Assembly: GCA_963789885.1 (NCBI GenBank)
Contig: CAWBNB010000064.1
Location: forward strand, 186,001-250,000
Direction of reading: 5' to 3'
DNA: 64,000 nt
Origin: DATEDA01 sp963789885
Lineage (GTDB): Bacteria; Pseudomonadota; Gammaproteobacteria; Burkholderiales; SG8-39
Below, piece by piece: positions 51,228 through 60,381 of this stretch (its first letter is position 1; the number at the start of each line of letters is the position of its first letter). The notes below the pieces were generated by a model. That model saw only the letters and a list, made by a program, of their open reading frames with translations. It was not told the origin of the DNA and made no database searches. The translations under genes were made by a program, and so were the position numbers.

Positions 51228-51974
51228 TTAGTAGAGAGCGAGCCGCGCGGTGAGCAGCGCGTGATCGGAGATGCGCGACCACGCGTGCCCGTGGTGGACC
51301 TGGGCGTGGTACACGGCGAATCCGCGCACATAGATGCGGTCGAGCCGGAACAGCGGCAGCCGGCTCGGAAAGCTCCGCGCCGGGCGTCCGCGGTGATCGC
51401 GGAACACCTCCACCAGCCCGAGCTCGTGCGCGAGACGTCGGCCGGCGCGGTTGCGCCAGTCGTTGAAGTCGCCGGCGACCACCAGCGGCGCGTCTTCGGG
51501 CACGAGGTCGAGGATGCGGTCGATCAGCGCATGCACCTGGCGGCGCCGTCCCTCCTCGACCAGCGCGAAGTGCACGCACAGGCAGTGCACCGTGACCCGG
51601 GTCTCGGGGATCTTTACCTCGCAGTGGAGAAGGCCCCGGCTCTCGAACGGATGCGACGAGATGTCCAGGTTCTCCGCCGCGACGATCGGGAAGCGCGACA
51701 GGATGGCGTTGCCGTGGTGGCCGTGGTCGTAGATGGCGTTGCGCCCATACGCGAACTCCCCCCACACCGCGTCGGCGAGGAACTCGTACTGCGGCTCGTC
51801 GGGCCAGTCATGGAAGCGGTTCGCGTGCCGCTCGTGCTTGCCCTGCACCTCCTGCAGGAAAATGATGTCGGCGCCGATCGCGCGCAGGCGGTCGCGCAGC
51901 TCGTGCACGACCATCCGCCGGTTGAACTGGCTGAATCCCTTGTGGATGTTGTAGGTGGCGACGTGCAGGTCCAT
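51228..51974 (-). CDS. Endonuclease/exonuclease/phosphatase (EEP) family protein
   Basis: A 248-residue EEP-fold protein. Markers: ATYNIHKGFSQFNRRMVVHE (residues 6-25), IIFLQEVQGKHERHANRF with the catalytic Glu, PLVVAGDFNDWRNRAGRRLA (Asp/Asn) and WSRISDHALLTARLALY with the terminal Asp-His. Commonly adjacent to clsB in betaproteobacteria. It could act on nucleic acid or on a lipid phosphate; neighbours favour the latter, but weakly. Confidence 0.85.
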   Translation of the reverse strand: MDLHVATYNIHKGFSQFNRRMVVHELRDRLRAIGADIIFLQEVQGKHERHANRFHDWPDEPQYEFLADAVWGEFAYGRNAIYDHGHHGNAILSRFPIVAAENLDISSHPFESRGLLHCEVKIPETRVTVHCLCVHFALVEEGRRRQVHALIDRILDLVPEDAPLVVAGDFNDWRNRAGRRLAHELGLVEVFRDHRGRPARSFPSRLPLFRLDRIYVRGFAVYHAQVHHGHAWSRISDHALLTARLALY

Positions 51975-52005
51975 GTGCCGGCTGTGCGGGTGAGGCGACG
52001 CTCGA

Positions 52006-52464
52006 TCAGGTCCGGTGAGCAGCCACGGCGCGGCGGTCCGGAAGCATCAGGATCGCATCGCGGTTCGACCACGAGAAGCACTTGTCGGCCGCTTCCCGCC
52101 ACGGCAGCCAAAGGTAGCGCGAGTGCTCGGCCGGCGCGAGCACCGGCTCGACCGGCGCGGCGAGGGTCAGGCCGAACACGCGCTCGAGGTTGTGCGTGAC
52201 GCCCGGAGCGTACCGGGAGCGCCACTTGCGGTAGATCTCGTAGCGGTTGTCGATGCCCCAGTCCGCGAGGACATGGCGGCCGGCGTCGATGCCGGTCTCC
52301 TCGTGCACCTCGCGCCGGGCGGTTTCGGCGAGCGGCTCGTCCTCGCGCGCCACGCTACCGGTGACCGACTGCCAGTACCCCGGCCACGGCGCGCGTTCGA
52401 GGAGCAACACCTCGAGCGCCGGCGTGTGGATCACGACCAGAACGGACCGCGGGATCTTGTACAT
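52006..52464 (-). CDS. nudB: Dihydroneopterin triphosphate diphosphatase
   Basis: A 152-residue Nudix hydrolase. It removes pyrophosphate from dihydroneopterin triphosphate in folate synthesis. The Nudix box starts GSVAREDEPLAETARREVHE and continues ETGI (about residues 36-59). The C-terminal AEHSRYLWLPWREAADKCFS is typical of NudB. The start MYKIPRSVLVVIHTP is preferred over an ATG at 52515, which adds 17 basic residues and would overlap the barstar gene. It fits the usual aspS-nudB neighbourhood, here split by the RNase/barstar pair. Confidence 0.87.
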   Translation of the reverse strand: MYKIPRSVLVVIHTPALEVLLLERAPWPGYWQSVTGSVAREDEPLAETARREVHEETGIDAGRHVLADWGIDNRYEIYRKWRSRYAPGVTHNLERVFGLTLAAPVEPVLAPAEHSRYLWLPWREAADKCFSWSNRDAILMLPDRRAVAAHRT

Positions 52465-52498
52465 CGAAGGCAACAGACGGAGCCCGCTCGCGCGCGCG

Positions 52499-52951
52499 TC
52501 ACTCCTCGTTTCCACCGATCACCGGCAGGTCGAACGCCTTCGCGTCGACCCCGTCCACGAGCACCCAGAACGGAATGTCCTCGTCGTAGCAGCCCTCGGC
52601 GACGCTGTCGAGCACCTCGAGCGCGGTCTCGAAGGTTTCCGCGTCGGCGGCGGCGAGGTCGCCGCAGTGCTCGAGCGTGAGCACGATCCCGCGCGGCTGC
52701 TCCCACGCCTGCTCGGCGAGGACGTCGTTCAGCGCGTCCCAGTTGCCGCCGAACCACTCGGGGAACCCGAGCCGCTCGCCGAGCTTCGCGAGCAGCGTGT
52801 CCTTCGTGCGCACGCCGGCAAGGTCGACGGTCCAGCGCGCGAGCCCGGCGCGCTCGGCGGCGGCGTCGAGCGCCGCCGCATCTTCCGGACGGACGAAGAT
52901 GCCGGCTTCGCCGGGATCGGTCAGGAGGTGCTCGTATTCCTCGGGGGTCAC
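52499..52951 (-). CDS. Barstar-family ribonuclease inhibitor
   Basis: A 150-residue protein. The barstar-like core covers about residues 35-140: VDLAGVRTKDTLLAKLGERL, LGFPEWFGGNWDALNDVLAE, and later IPFWVLVDG. Barstar binds and blocks barnase-type RNases in the cytoplasm. The start is GTG at 52951 with an AGGAGG site eight bases upstream. In the intact arrangement this GTG would overlap the TGA of the RNase gene; here a 99-bp duplication/insertion separates them. The N-terminal 30 residues (TPEEYEHLLTDPGEAGIFVR) precede the core. Confidence 0.85.
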   Translation of the reverse strand: MTPEEYEHLLTDPGEAGIFVRPEDAAALDAAAERAGLARWTVDLAGVRTKDTLLAKLGERLGFPEWFGGNWDALNDVLAEQAWEQPRGIVLTLEHCGDLAAADAETFETALEVLDSVAEGCYDEDIPFWVLVDGVDAKAFDLPVIGGNEE

Positions 52952-53088
52952 TCCCGGATCCTCCTGAAGCTGCGGTAGTGGTCGTCCGTACCCGCTGAAA
53001 CAAGGGGGGGGGCACGGCCCCCTTGTTGATCCCCCATTCCAGACGGTCACTCCCGGATCCTCCTGAAGCTGCGGTAGTGGTCGTCCGT
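52946..53088. repeat. 44-bp direct repeat with hairpin insert at the RNase/barstar junction
   Basis: Identical 44-bp copies lie at 52946-52989 and 53045-53088. Each carries the barstar ribosome site, the RNase stop overlapping a GTG, and the last codons of the RNase. Between them, 52990-53044 is a 55-bp GC-rich segment with an internal hairpin. The right-hand copy is the real 3' end of the RNase gene; the left-hand copy is the real barstar start. This is an insertion flanked by a long duplication, or a tandem duplication with added DNA. Confidence 0.88.
52999..53027. repeat. Hairpin inside the inserted segment
   Basis: AACAAGGGGG and CCCCCTTGTT, perfect 10-bp arms, flank a 9-nt loop containing four further G. 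It may act as a terminator or mobile repeat tip. It shares its plan with the hairpin at 47933-47957. Confidence 0.6.
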
Positions 53089-53424
53089 GTAATAGTACTC
53101 GCCGCCGCCCGCAACGATCCGCCGCGCCCCGCGGTCCCGCGCGCCCGGCGTCGGGACGGTGTACTCGTGATAGTAACCGCGCGCCCGGATCGGCAACCGC
53201 TTCTCGAAGTTCCCGAACGTCGCTCCGTCCTGCTTGTAGGGGAACGGCCCGCCGCGCTTGACGAGCGCGAGCGTCTCGCGCGCCTCCTTCGGCAGCGCGG
53301 CGGCCGGAACCTCGGGCAGCGCCTGCGGCGCCGGCTCGCGGGCCGGCGCCGGCGCGCTGGAGCCGAGCCCCGCAAGCGACACGAGGAAAAGGAGGAGGAG
53401 GCGCCGAAGCCACACGCGCGTCAT
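53047..53424 (-). CDS. Secreted barnase-like guanyl-specific ribonuclease
   Basis: A 125-residue protein. A signal peptide (about residues 1-29) precedes a proline-rich stretch. Then comes a barnase/T1-type RNase domain: FPYKQDGATFGNFEKRLP (about residues 61-78), with the catalytic Glu in NFEKRLP. RGYYHEYTVPTPGARDRGAR carries the Arg set. GEYYYTDDHYRSFRRIRE ends the protein, with the catalytic His. It would cleave RNA outside the cell or in the periplasm; barstar downstream protects the cytoplasm. The stop once overlapped the barstar GTG. Confidence 0.88.
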   Translation of the reverse strand: MTRVWLRRLLLLFLVSLAGLGSSAPAPAREPAPQALPEVPAAALPKEARETLALVKRGGPFPYKQDGATFGNFEKRLPIRARGYYHEYTVPTPGARDRGARRIVAGGGEYYYTDDHYRSFRRIRE

Positions 53425-53466
53425 GTGCCCGCGGGAACGTCTCGCCGACCTTGAGGGATTGGCGCG

Positions 53467-55248
<1,782 letters not shown>

Positions 55249-55312
55249 TTCGGAGTGGAAGGGGAGAAGGGGAAAGGAAAGGGGATCGGCCGGCCGCGCT
55301 AGGCGCGGTCTC

Positions 55313-55951
55313 CTACAGCGGCGGAGCCTGGAGCGCCGGGGGCGCCGATTTCCGCGCGACCGCGCTCGGCGGCGGAGCGACGCCCATCGAGATGATGTAC
55401 TTGAGCGCCTCGTCGACGCTCATGTCGAGCTCCACGACGTCCGCGCGCTTGAGCATCACGAAGTACCCGCCGGTCGGGTTCGGCGTCGTCGGCACATAGA
55501 CGCTGAGATAGTCGCCGTGAAGGTGGTTCGAAACGTCGCCGCCCGGCTGCCCGGTCAGGAACGCGATCGTCCATTGTCCGGCTTGCGGCCACTGCACGAG
55601 CAGGGCCTTGCGAAACGCCTGTCCGCCGGGCCGGAACAGCGTGTCGCTCACCTGCTTCACCCCGTTGTAGATCGAGTTCACCACCGGAATGCGGCGGAGA
55701 ATGCCTTCCCACAGCCGCAGCATCCGCTGGCCGATGATGTTGGACGCAAAGAGCCCGGTGAGGAACACCACGACCACCGTCAGCACGAGGCCGAGCCCCG
55801 GGATCTGGTGCCCGAGGAGGGTCTCGGGCTGGAACTGCGGCGGGAGGAGCGTGAGCACCTGGTCCATCGACGACACGATCAGGTGCAGCACCCACAGCGT
55901 GATCGCGAGCGGGATCCAGATGAGGAGCCCAGTGATGAGGTATTTCTTCAT
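55313..55951 (-). CDS. DUF502 family membrane protein
   Basis: A 212-residue protein. Two hydrophobic spans at the N-terminus (LITGLLIWIPLAITLWVLHL, then GLGLVLTVVVVFLTGLFASN) are followed by RIPVVNSIYNGVKQVSDTLF (about residues 88-107), and VYVPTTPNPTGGYFVMLKRA near residues 150-169, the DUF502 core. The function is unknown. Its place between fmdB and aspS is conserved in many betaproteobacteria. Confidence 0.9.
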   Translation of the reverse strand: MKKYLITGLLIWIPLAITLWVLHLIVSSMDQVLTLLPPQFQPETLLGHQIPGLGLVLTVVVVFLTGLFASNIIGQRMLRLWEGILRRIPVVNSIYNGVKQVSDTLFRPGGQAFRKALLVQWPQAGQWTIAFLTGQPGGDVSNHLHGDYLSVYVPTTPNPTGGYFVMLKRADVVELDMSVDEALKYIISMGVAPPPSAVARKSAPPALQAPPL

Positions 55952-56026
55952 GATACGGGCGGGACGGCGCGGACTCGGGCAGGGCGCCGGGGCGTCGGCG
56001 CCCGTTCTCGACCCGGTTGCGCTTCG

Positions 56027-56335
56027 CTAGGAACCCGTCGTGGAGGTCGAGCTCGAGGGCGTCGACTCCTTCGCGTCGCCCGCGGACTTCGAGTCCCCCG
56101 CCGGCTTCGCATCGCCCGCCTCCTTCTTCTCGGCCGGCCCCGGCGCGGTGCCCTTGCCCTTGAAGTCGGTCGCGTACCAGCCCGAGCCCTTCAGCTGGAA
56201 TCCGGCTGCCGTCACGAGCTTGTTGAAGGTCGCCTTCCCGCATTCGGGACAGACGGTTCGGGGCGGATCGGAGACCTTCTGCAGGTACTCGCTCTGGAAT
56301 CCGCACGACGCGCATCGATACTCGTAGATCGGCAT
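56027..56335 (-). CDS. FmdB-family zinc ribbon protein
   Basis: A 102-residue regulatory-type protein. The zinc ribbon is MPIYEYRCASCGFQSEYLQK with a second pair in TVCPECGKATFNKLVTAAGF (about residues 28-47). The tail after KGSGWYATDFKGKG is Lys/Ala/Ser-rich low complexity. It is first in the fmdB-DUF502-aspS group on the minus strand. The role is uncertain. Confidence 0.9.
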   Translation of the reverse strand: MPIYEYRCASCGFQSEYLQKVSDPPRTVCPECGKATFNKLVTAAGFQLKGSGWYATDFKGKGTAPGPAEKKEAGDAKPAGDSKSAGDAKESTPSSSTSTTGS

Positions 56336-56981
56336 CCCGCACTCCTAGCACTTCGCTCACCGGGGACGGACCGCTCCGGGCGCCCGAATTCCGGCGCCTC
56401 CCGCCCCCCGGGAGAAGGCCGCGGATTATAACCGAACGAACCGGTTTTCCCGAGAGAAATCGGGGCCTTGCGCCGGTTTTCAAGCCCGTTGACGCGCGCC
56501 CTCGGTGCGCCTCGAGTCCGGGCGCAACTGGCGCCGCTCGTCGCGATGTCGACGCCGCCCGCGCCGGTCGTCGATTCGCGCTTGACGCGGCGGAATGCTT
56601 CGGGCTTAATGACGTCGTCATTTATGACGATGGCATAGACCGCGGCGCCACCAACCACCACAGCGAACCGCGCCCGCTTGACCCCGACGCGCACTCGCGT
56701 CCCGGGGCGAGGCCGGGAAGTGCCATGGGAACCGGGCGCCCGCCGGCGGGGGCGTCCGGCACGAGGACAAGAAGAGAATGAGGCTCGATCCAGCAGCCGG
56801 TCGCCCGCACGCTGGGGCGAACTCCACCGATCCCGGGGCATCGCCGGACGCACCGTCGCATCCGGTCCCGGACCACGCGCGAGGCGTGGCGGCGTACTCG
56901 CACATCCCGTGTTTGATCCGACGACACCCGCGGTCCATCGACCGGACCCGCGCGCCGTCCATCGGCCGAGAGGAGCGCCGT
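56336..56981. other. 646-bp region without a convincing gene
   Basis: Open frames here are GC-driven and have no recognisable motifs. It separates the fmdB group from the DUF1800 remnant and the gsp operon and probably holds their divergent promoters. A 16-bp inverted repeat, TCGTCATTTATGACGA (56615-56630, 7-bp arms), stands out as AT-rich and could be an operator. Confidence 0.5.
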
Positions 56982-57395
56982 ATGAACGCCACATCCCGAA
57001 CCCAGGGCACGATCGCCGCGCTCGCCTTCGCGAGCGCCCTCGCCGGCTGTCTCGGCGGCGGCGGCAGCGGCGGCGGGGGCACCACCGCCACCGCCGCCTC
57101 GGCGCCGGCTGCAGCGGCCGGCACGGCGGCGCCCGGTACGTCCGCGTCCGCGCCGGGCACTGCGGCACCGGCGCCGACGACTCCCGTCACGACGCCGGTG
57201 AGCATGCCGACGGCCCAGCCGACGACCGCCGGCGACGCGGTGCGCTTCCTCGAGCAGACGAGCTTCGGCCCGACCGAAGCCTCGATCCAGGAGGTAATGC
57301 AGAAGGGCACCGCGCTCGCGCTCGAAGAGCAGTTCACGAAAGCGATGAGCGGCTACGGCACCTTCCCCGTGCGCGATCTCGGGTTCATGGGCTAG
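56982..57395 (+). pseudogene. N-terminal fragment of a DUF1800-family lipoprotein
   Basis: A 137-residue ORF. The lipoprotein signal has ASALAGC at about residues 17-23. A long Gly- and Ala/Thr/Pro-rich linker follows. Then comes AVRFLEQTSFGPTEASIQEV (about residues 87-106), the opening of DUF1800 proteins, which normally continue for some 400 residues. Here the frame stops after FPVRDLGFMG. An AGGAG ribosome site precedes the ATG, so a short lipoprotein could still be made; loss of the rest makes a truncated gene more likely. Confidence 0.65.
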
Positions 57396-57428
57396 CGGGA
57401 CGAGGCGCCGTTCAGGGAGAAGAAGCCA

Positions 57429-57457
57429 CCGGGCCGCGCGCCGAGCGCGGCCCGGTT
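57429..57457 (+). terminator. 12-bp hairpin between the DUF1800 fragment and gspG
   Basis: A 12-bp perfect stem (ACCGGGCCGCGC and its complement) with a 5-nt loop is followed by TTCGG. It lies 34 bp after the DUF1800 fragment and 46 bp before gspG. Likely a transcription end. Confidence 0.6.
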
Positions 57458-57502
57458 CGGCTCGAGGGAACGACTGGACGAGCGGCGAGAGGAAACGGAG
57501 CG

Positions 57503-57934
57503 ATGACTGCCAAGCGCAACCCCAGCCAGGACCGCGGCTTCACGCTTATCGAGGTGATGGTGGTCGTCGTCATCCTCGGCCTCCTCGCGGCGATCATCGT
57601 GCCGCGCGTGATGAGCCGGCCGGACGAGGCGCGCGTCGTCGCCGCGCGCGCCGACATCGCCGCGATCAACCAGGCGCTCAAGCTCTACCGGCTCGACAAC
57701 ACGTTCTATCCCTCGACCGAGCAGGGTCTCGCCGCGCTCGTGCAGCGGCCGACGACGCAGCCAGCGCCCGGGAACTGGAAGCAGGGCGGCTACCTCGATC
57801 GCGTCCCGAAGGATCCGTGGGGGCGCGAGTACCAGTACCTGAACCCCGGCGTGCGCAGCGAGATCGACGTCTTCAGCCTCGGTGCGGACGGCGCACCGGG
57901 TGGTGACGGGAACAGCGCGGATGTCTTTAACTGA
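57503..57934 (+). CDS. gspG: Type II secretion major pseudopilin GspG
   Basis: A 143-residue pseudopilin, the main subunit of the T2SS pseudopilus. The prepilin motif is QDRGFTLIEVMVVVVILGLL (residues 9-28), with cleavage after the Gly. C-terminal RVPKDPWGREYQYLNPG and VFSLGADGAPGGDGNSADVF are GspG-specific. The ATG follows a GGAGCG site. It heads the gspGHIJKLMNCD run and overlaps gspH by 14 bp. Confidence 0.96.
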   Translation: MTAKRNPSQDRGFTLIEVMVVVVILGLLAAIIVPRVMSRPDEARVVAARADIAAINQALKLYRLDNTFYPSTEQGLAALVQRPTTQPAPGNWKQGGYLDRVPKDPWGREYQYLNPGVRSEIDVFSLGADGAPGGDGNSADVFN

Positions 57935-58433
57935 TCCCCTGTTCCTCCCGCCGCCGCGGGACGAGAACCGCGGCTTCACGCTCGTCGAGGTGCTGGTGGT
58001 CGTCGTGATCATCGCCCTCCTCGCCTCGGTGGTCGCGGTCAGGATCGCGCCGGATGCACGCCAGAGCCTGCGCGAGGAGGCGGCGCGGCTCGCGGCGGTG
58101 CTCGCGCACGCGCGCGACGAGGCCATCGCGACCGGCGTGCCACTCGCCTGGCAAGGCGCGGGTTCCGGCTACCGCTTCGTTCGGCGTGCCGCAGACCGCA
58201 CCTGGCAGCCGCTCGATCGCGACGTCGCGCTCCGCGCGCGCGACCTGGCGCCGGGCGTGAACGTCGCAGCGATCGAAACCGCCGCGCGCGCCGACGGACC
58301 CGCGCCGGTCATCGTGCTCGCGCCCACCGGGCTGTCCGAGCCGTTCCGCATCACGCTCGCGCTCGGGCCCCATCGCGTGCGCGTCAGCTCCGACGGCGTC
58401 AACGCGCCGGTGATCGAGGACGTCGGGCCGTGA
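57921..58433 (+). CDS. gspH: Type II secretion minor pseudopilin GspH
   Basis: A 170-residue pseudopilin. The prepilin motif ENRGFTLVEVLVVVVIIALL lies near residues 14-33. It has LREEAARLAAVLAHARDEAI and ending GPHRVRVSSDGVNAPVIEDV, in keeping with GspH. ATG at 57921 overlaps the end of gspG by 14 bp. A longer reading upstream of this ATG is a shadow of gspG. Confidence 0.9.
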   Translation: MSLTDPLFLPPPRDENRGFTLVEVLVVVVIIALLASVVAVRIAPDARQSLREEAARLAAVLAHARDEAIATGVPLAWQGAGSGYRFVRRAADRTWQPLDRDVALRARDLAPGVNVAAIETAARADGPAPVIVLAPTGLSEPFRITLALGPHRVRVSSDGVNAPVIEDVGP

Positions 58434-58807
58434 TCCGTCGTAACCGAGGGTTCACCTTGATCGAGATCCTGGTCGCGCTCGCGATCCTCGCCGTCGCGCT
58501 CGCCGCCGCAGTCCGCTCGGCGAGCATCGCCGCCGACGGCACGCTCGACCTCCGCGAGCGGCTCGCCGGCACCTGGGTCGCGCAGGACCGTCTGGCCGAG
58601 TACGCCGCGCGGCCGCTCTGGCCGGACGTCGGCACGCGTGCCGGCAGCACTGAGCAGGCGGGGATGCAGTTCGCCTGGCGCGAGACGGTGTCCGGCACGC
58701 CGAATCCGCGCTTCCGGCGCGTCGAGGTGCAGGTGTTCGCCACCCGCGCGCCCGATCACGCCGTCGCCACGCTCGTCGGGTACGCGACGCGGAGCGACCA
58801 GCGATGA
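58430..58807 (+). CDS. gspI: Type II secretion minor pseudopilin GspI
   Basis: A 125-residue pseudopilin. The prepilin motif is RNRGFTLIEILVALAILAVA (residues 4-23). AERLAGTWVAQDRLAEYAARPLW-type segment follows the helix and matches GspI. The GTG start overlaps gspH by 4 bp and the stop overlaps gspJ by 4 bp. With GspJ and GspK it forms the tip of the pseudopilus. Confidence 0.92.
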   Translation: MIRRNRGFTLIEILVALAILAVALAAAVRSASIAADGTLDLRERLAGTWVAQDRLAEYAARPLWPDVGTRAGSTEQAGMQFAWRETVSGTPNPRFRRVEVQVFATRAPDHAVATLVGYATRSDQR

Positions 58808-59427
58808 TGCGGCGCGCGCGAGGGCTGACGCTGGTCGAGTTGCTCGTCGCGGTCGCGATCTTCGGCATCCTCTCGGCATTCGCGTACCGAGCGCTCAGCG
58901 TGGTGCTCGACAGCCGCGGGCGCATCGAGCAGGAGAACCGCAAGTGGCGCGGGCTCGCGCTCTTCTTCGCGCGCCTCGAGCAGGACGTCGCCACCGCGGT
59001 ACCGCGGCCGGTGCGCGATCCCGGCGACGTGCTGTCGCCGGCGCTCGCCGGAAGCGCCACCGGCGTACGGATCAACGAGGGCGCGCTGATGCTGACCCGC
59101 ACCGCGCTCGCAACCGAGCCGGGGGCGCTCGAGGCGCCGCGGCGTCTCGGCTATCGGCTCCACGGCGCCGTCGTCGAGGTGCTCACCTGGAGCGTCCTCG
59201 ACCAGGGCCCGCGCACCGAGCCGCGCGTCGTCGCGGTCCTCGATGGCGTCAAGGCGCTCGACCTCCGTTACCTCGACGCGCGCGGCCAGTGGCAGCTCGC
59301 CTGGCCGCCGCCGCTCTCCAACGCGGCCCCGGTCGCGCTTCCGGTCGCCGTCGAGGTCCGGCTCGAGCTCGTATCCGGCGAGCGGATCACCCGGCTCCTC
59401 CCCACTGCGGCGAGGACGGCCCAGTGA
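58804..59427 (+). CDS. gspJ: Type II secretion minor pseudopilin GspJ
   Basis: A 207-residue pseudopilin. The prepilin motif is RARGLTLVELLVAVAIFGIL (residues 4-23), with Leu in place of the usual Phe at +1. RALSVVLDSRGRIEQENRKW and LARFFARLEQDVATAV-type region (about residues 57-72) match GspJ. The start ATG overlaps gspI; the stop overlaps the GTG of gspK. Confidence 0.9.
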   Translation: MMRRARGLTLVELLVAVAIFGILSAFAYRALSVVLDSRGRIEQENRKWRGLALFFARLEQDVATAVPRPVRDPGDVLSPALAGSATGVRINEGALMLTRTALATEPGALEAPRRLGYRLHGAVVEVLTWSVLDQGPRTEPRVVAVLDGVKALDLRYLDARGQWQLAWPPPLSNAAPVALPVAVEVRLELVSGERITRLLPTAARTAQ

Positions 59428-60365
59428 ACGGGCCGCGCGCGCAACGGGGCGTCGCCGTCGTCGTCGCGGTGCTCGTCGTCGCGCTCGCGACCAGCACCGC
59501 CGCGTACATCCTCTGGCACCAGTCGCTCTGGCTGCGGCAGGTCGAAAACATCACCGCGCGCGCCCAGGCCGACGTGCTCGCGCGCGCCGCGGCGGCGTGG
59601 GCCGCCGCGATCCTCGCCGAGGACGACCCGGCGATCGACCATCTCGGCGAGGCCTGGGCGCGCCGCATGCCGCCGTTCCCGGCCGAGAACGCGGAGCTCT
59701 CGGGAGCGATCGCCGACGAGCAGGCGAAGTTCAACGTGAACAACCTCGCGGGCGAAGGCGGGGCGAACGTCCGCGACCTGGTGGCGTTCCAGCGCCTGCT
59801 CGCGGCGGTCGGGCTGCCGGCCGCGCTTGCCGACGGCGTCGTCGACTGGCTCGACGCGGACAACGCCGTCACGCCGCCGAACGGCGCCGAGGACCAGTAC
59901 TACCTCGCGCTCAACCCGCCCTATCGCGCCGCCAACCGGCGCATCGCCGACGTCGCCGAGCTCGCGCGGGTCAAGGGCTTCGACGCAGGCGCGCTCGCGC
60001 GGCTCGAGCCGTTCGTGACCGCCTTGCCCGCGGAGACGGCGGTGAACGTCAACACCGCTTCGCCCACGGTGCTGCGCGCGCTACTGCCCGGCCTCGGGCC
60101 GGAGGACGCCGCGCGCATCGTCGAGCGCCGCAGCCAGCGTCCGTTCGCCAGCCGGGACGAGTTCGTGCGCGCGCTCCCGGCGCGCTCCGCGTCCTCGGCG
60201 GCGCAGATCGACGCGCAGATCGACGTGCGCAGCCGCTTCTTCCGCGCCGACGCGACGGTGCGCCTCGGCCGCGTGACGACCGGCTACCGCGCCCTCTTCG
60301 AGCGCGCAGAGCGCGACGAGCACGGCACGCCCGCGCTCCTGGCGCTCACCCTTCTCGCCATCTAA
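59424..60365 (+). CDS. gspK: Type II secretion minor pseudopilin GspK
   Basis: A 313-residue tip pseudopilin. The prepilin-like N-terminus is RAQRGVAVVVAVLVVALATS (residues 5-24). DEQAKFNVNNLAGEGGANVR (about 98-117) and DWLDADNAVTPPNGAEDQYY (about 146-165) are GspK-specific. A helix-hairpin-helix-like region (VNVNTASPTVLRALLPGLGP) follows. The start is GTG at 59424 (4 bp overlap); longer readings upstream are shadows of gspJ. Confidence 0.93.
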   Translation: MNGPRAQRGVAVVVAVLVVALATSTAAYILWHQSLWLRQVENITARAQADVLARAAAAWAAAILAEDDPAIDHLGEAWARRMPPFPAENAELSGAIADEQAKFNVNNLAGEGGANVRDLVAFQRLLAAVGLPAALADGVVDWLDADNAVTPPNGAEDQYYLALNPPYRAANRRIADVAELARVKGFDAGALARLEPFVTALPAETAVNVNTASPTVLRALLPGLGPEDAARIVERRSQRPFASRDEFVRALPARSASSAAQIDAQIDVRSRFFRADATVRLGRVTTGYRALFERAERDEHGTPALLALTLLAI

Positions 60366-60381
60366 CCGGGAATCCGAGCCG

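Noticed and set aside
47905..51231. A plus-strand open frame of about 1100 codons
   Set aside because: It is antisense to TctC, UroD-like and clsB genes, all with clear motifs. Its translation is Arg/His/Ala-rich and matches nothing.
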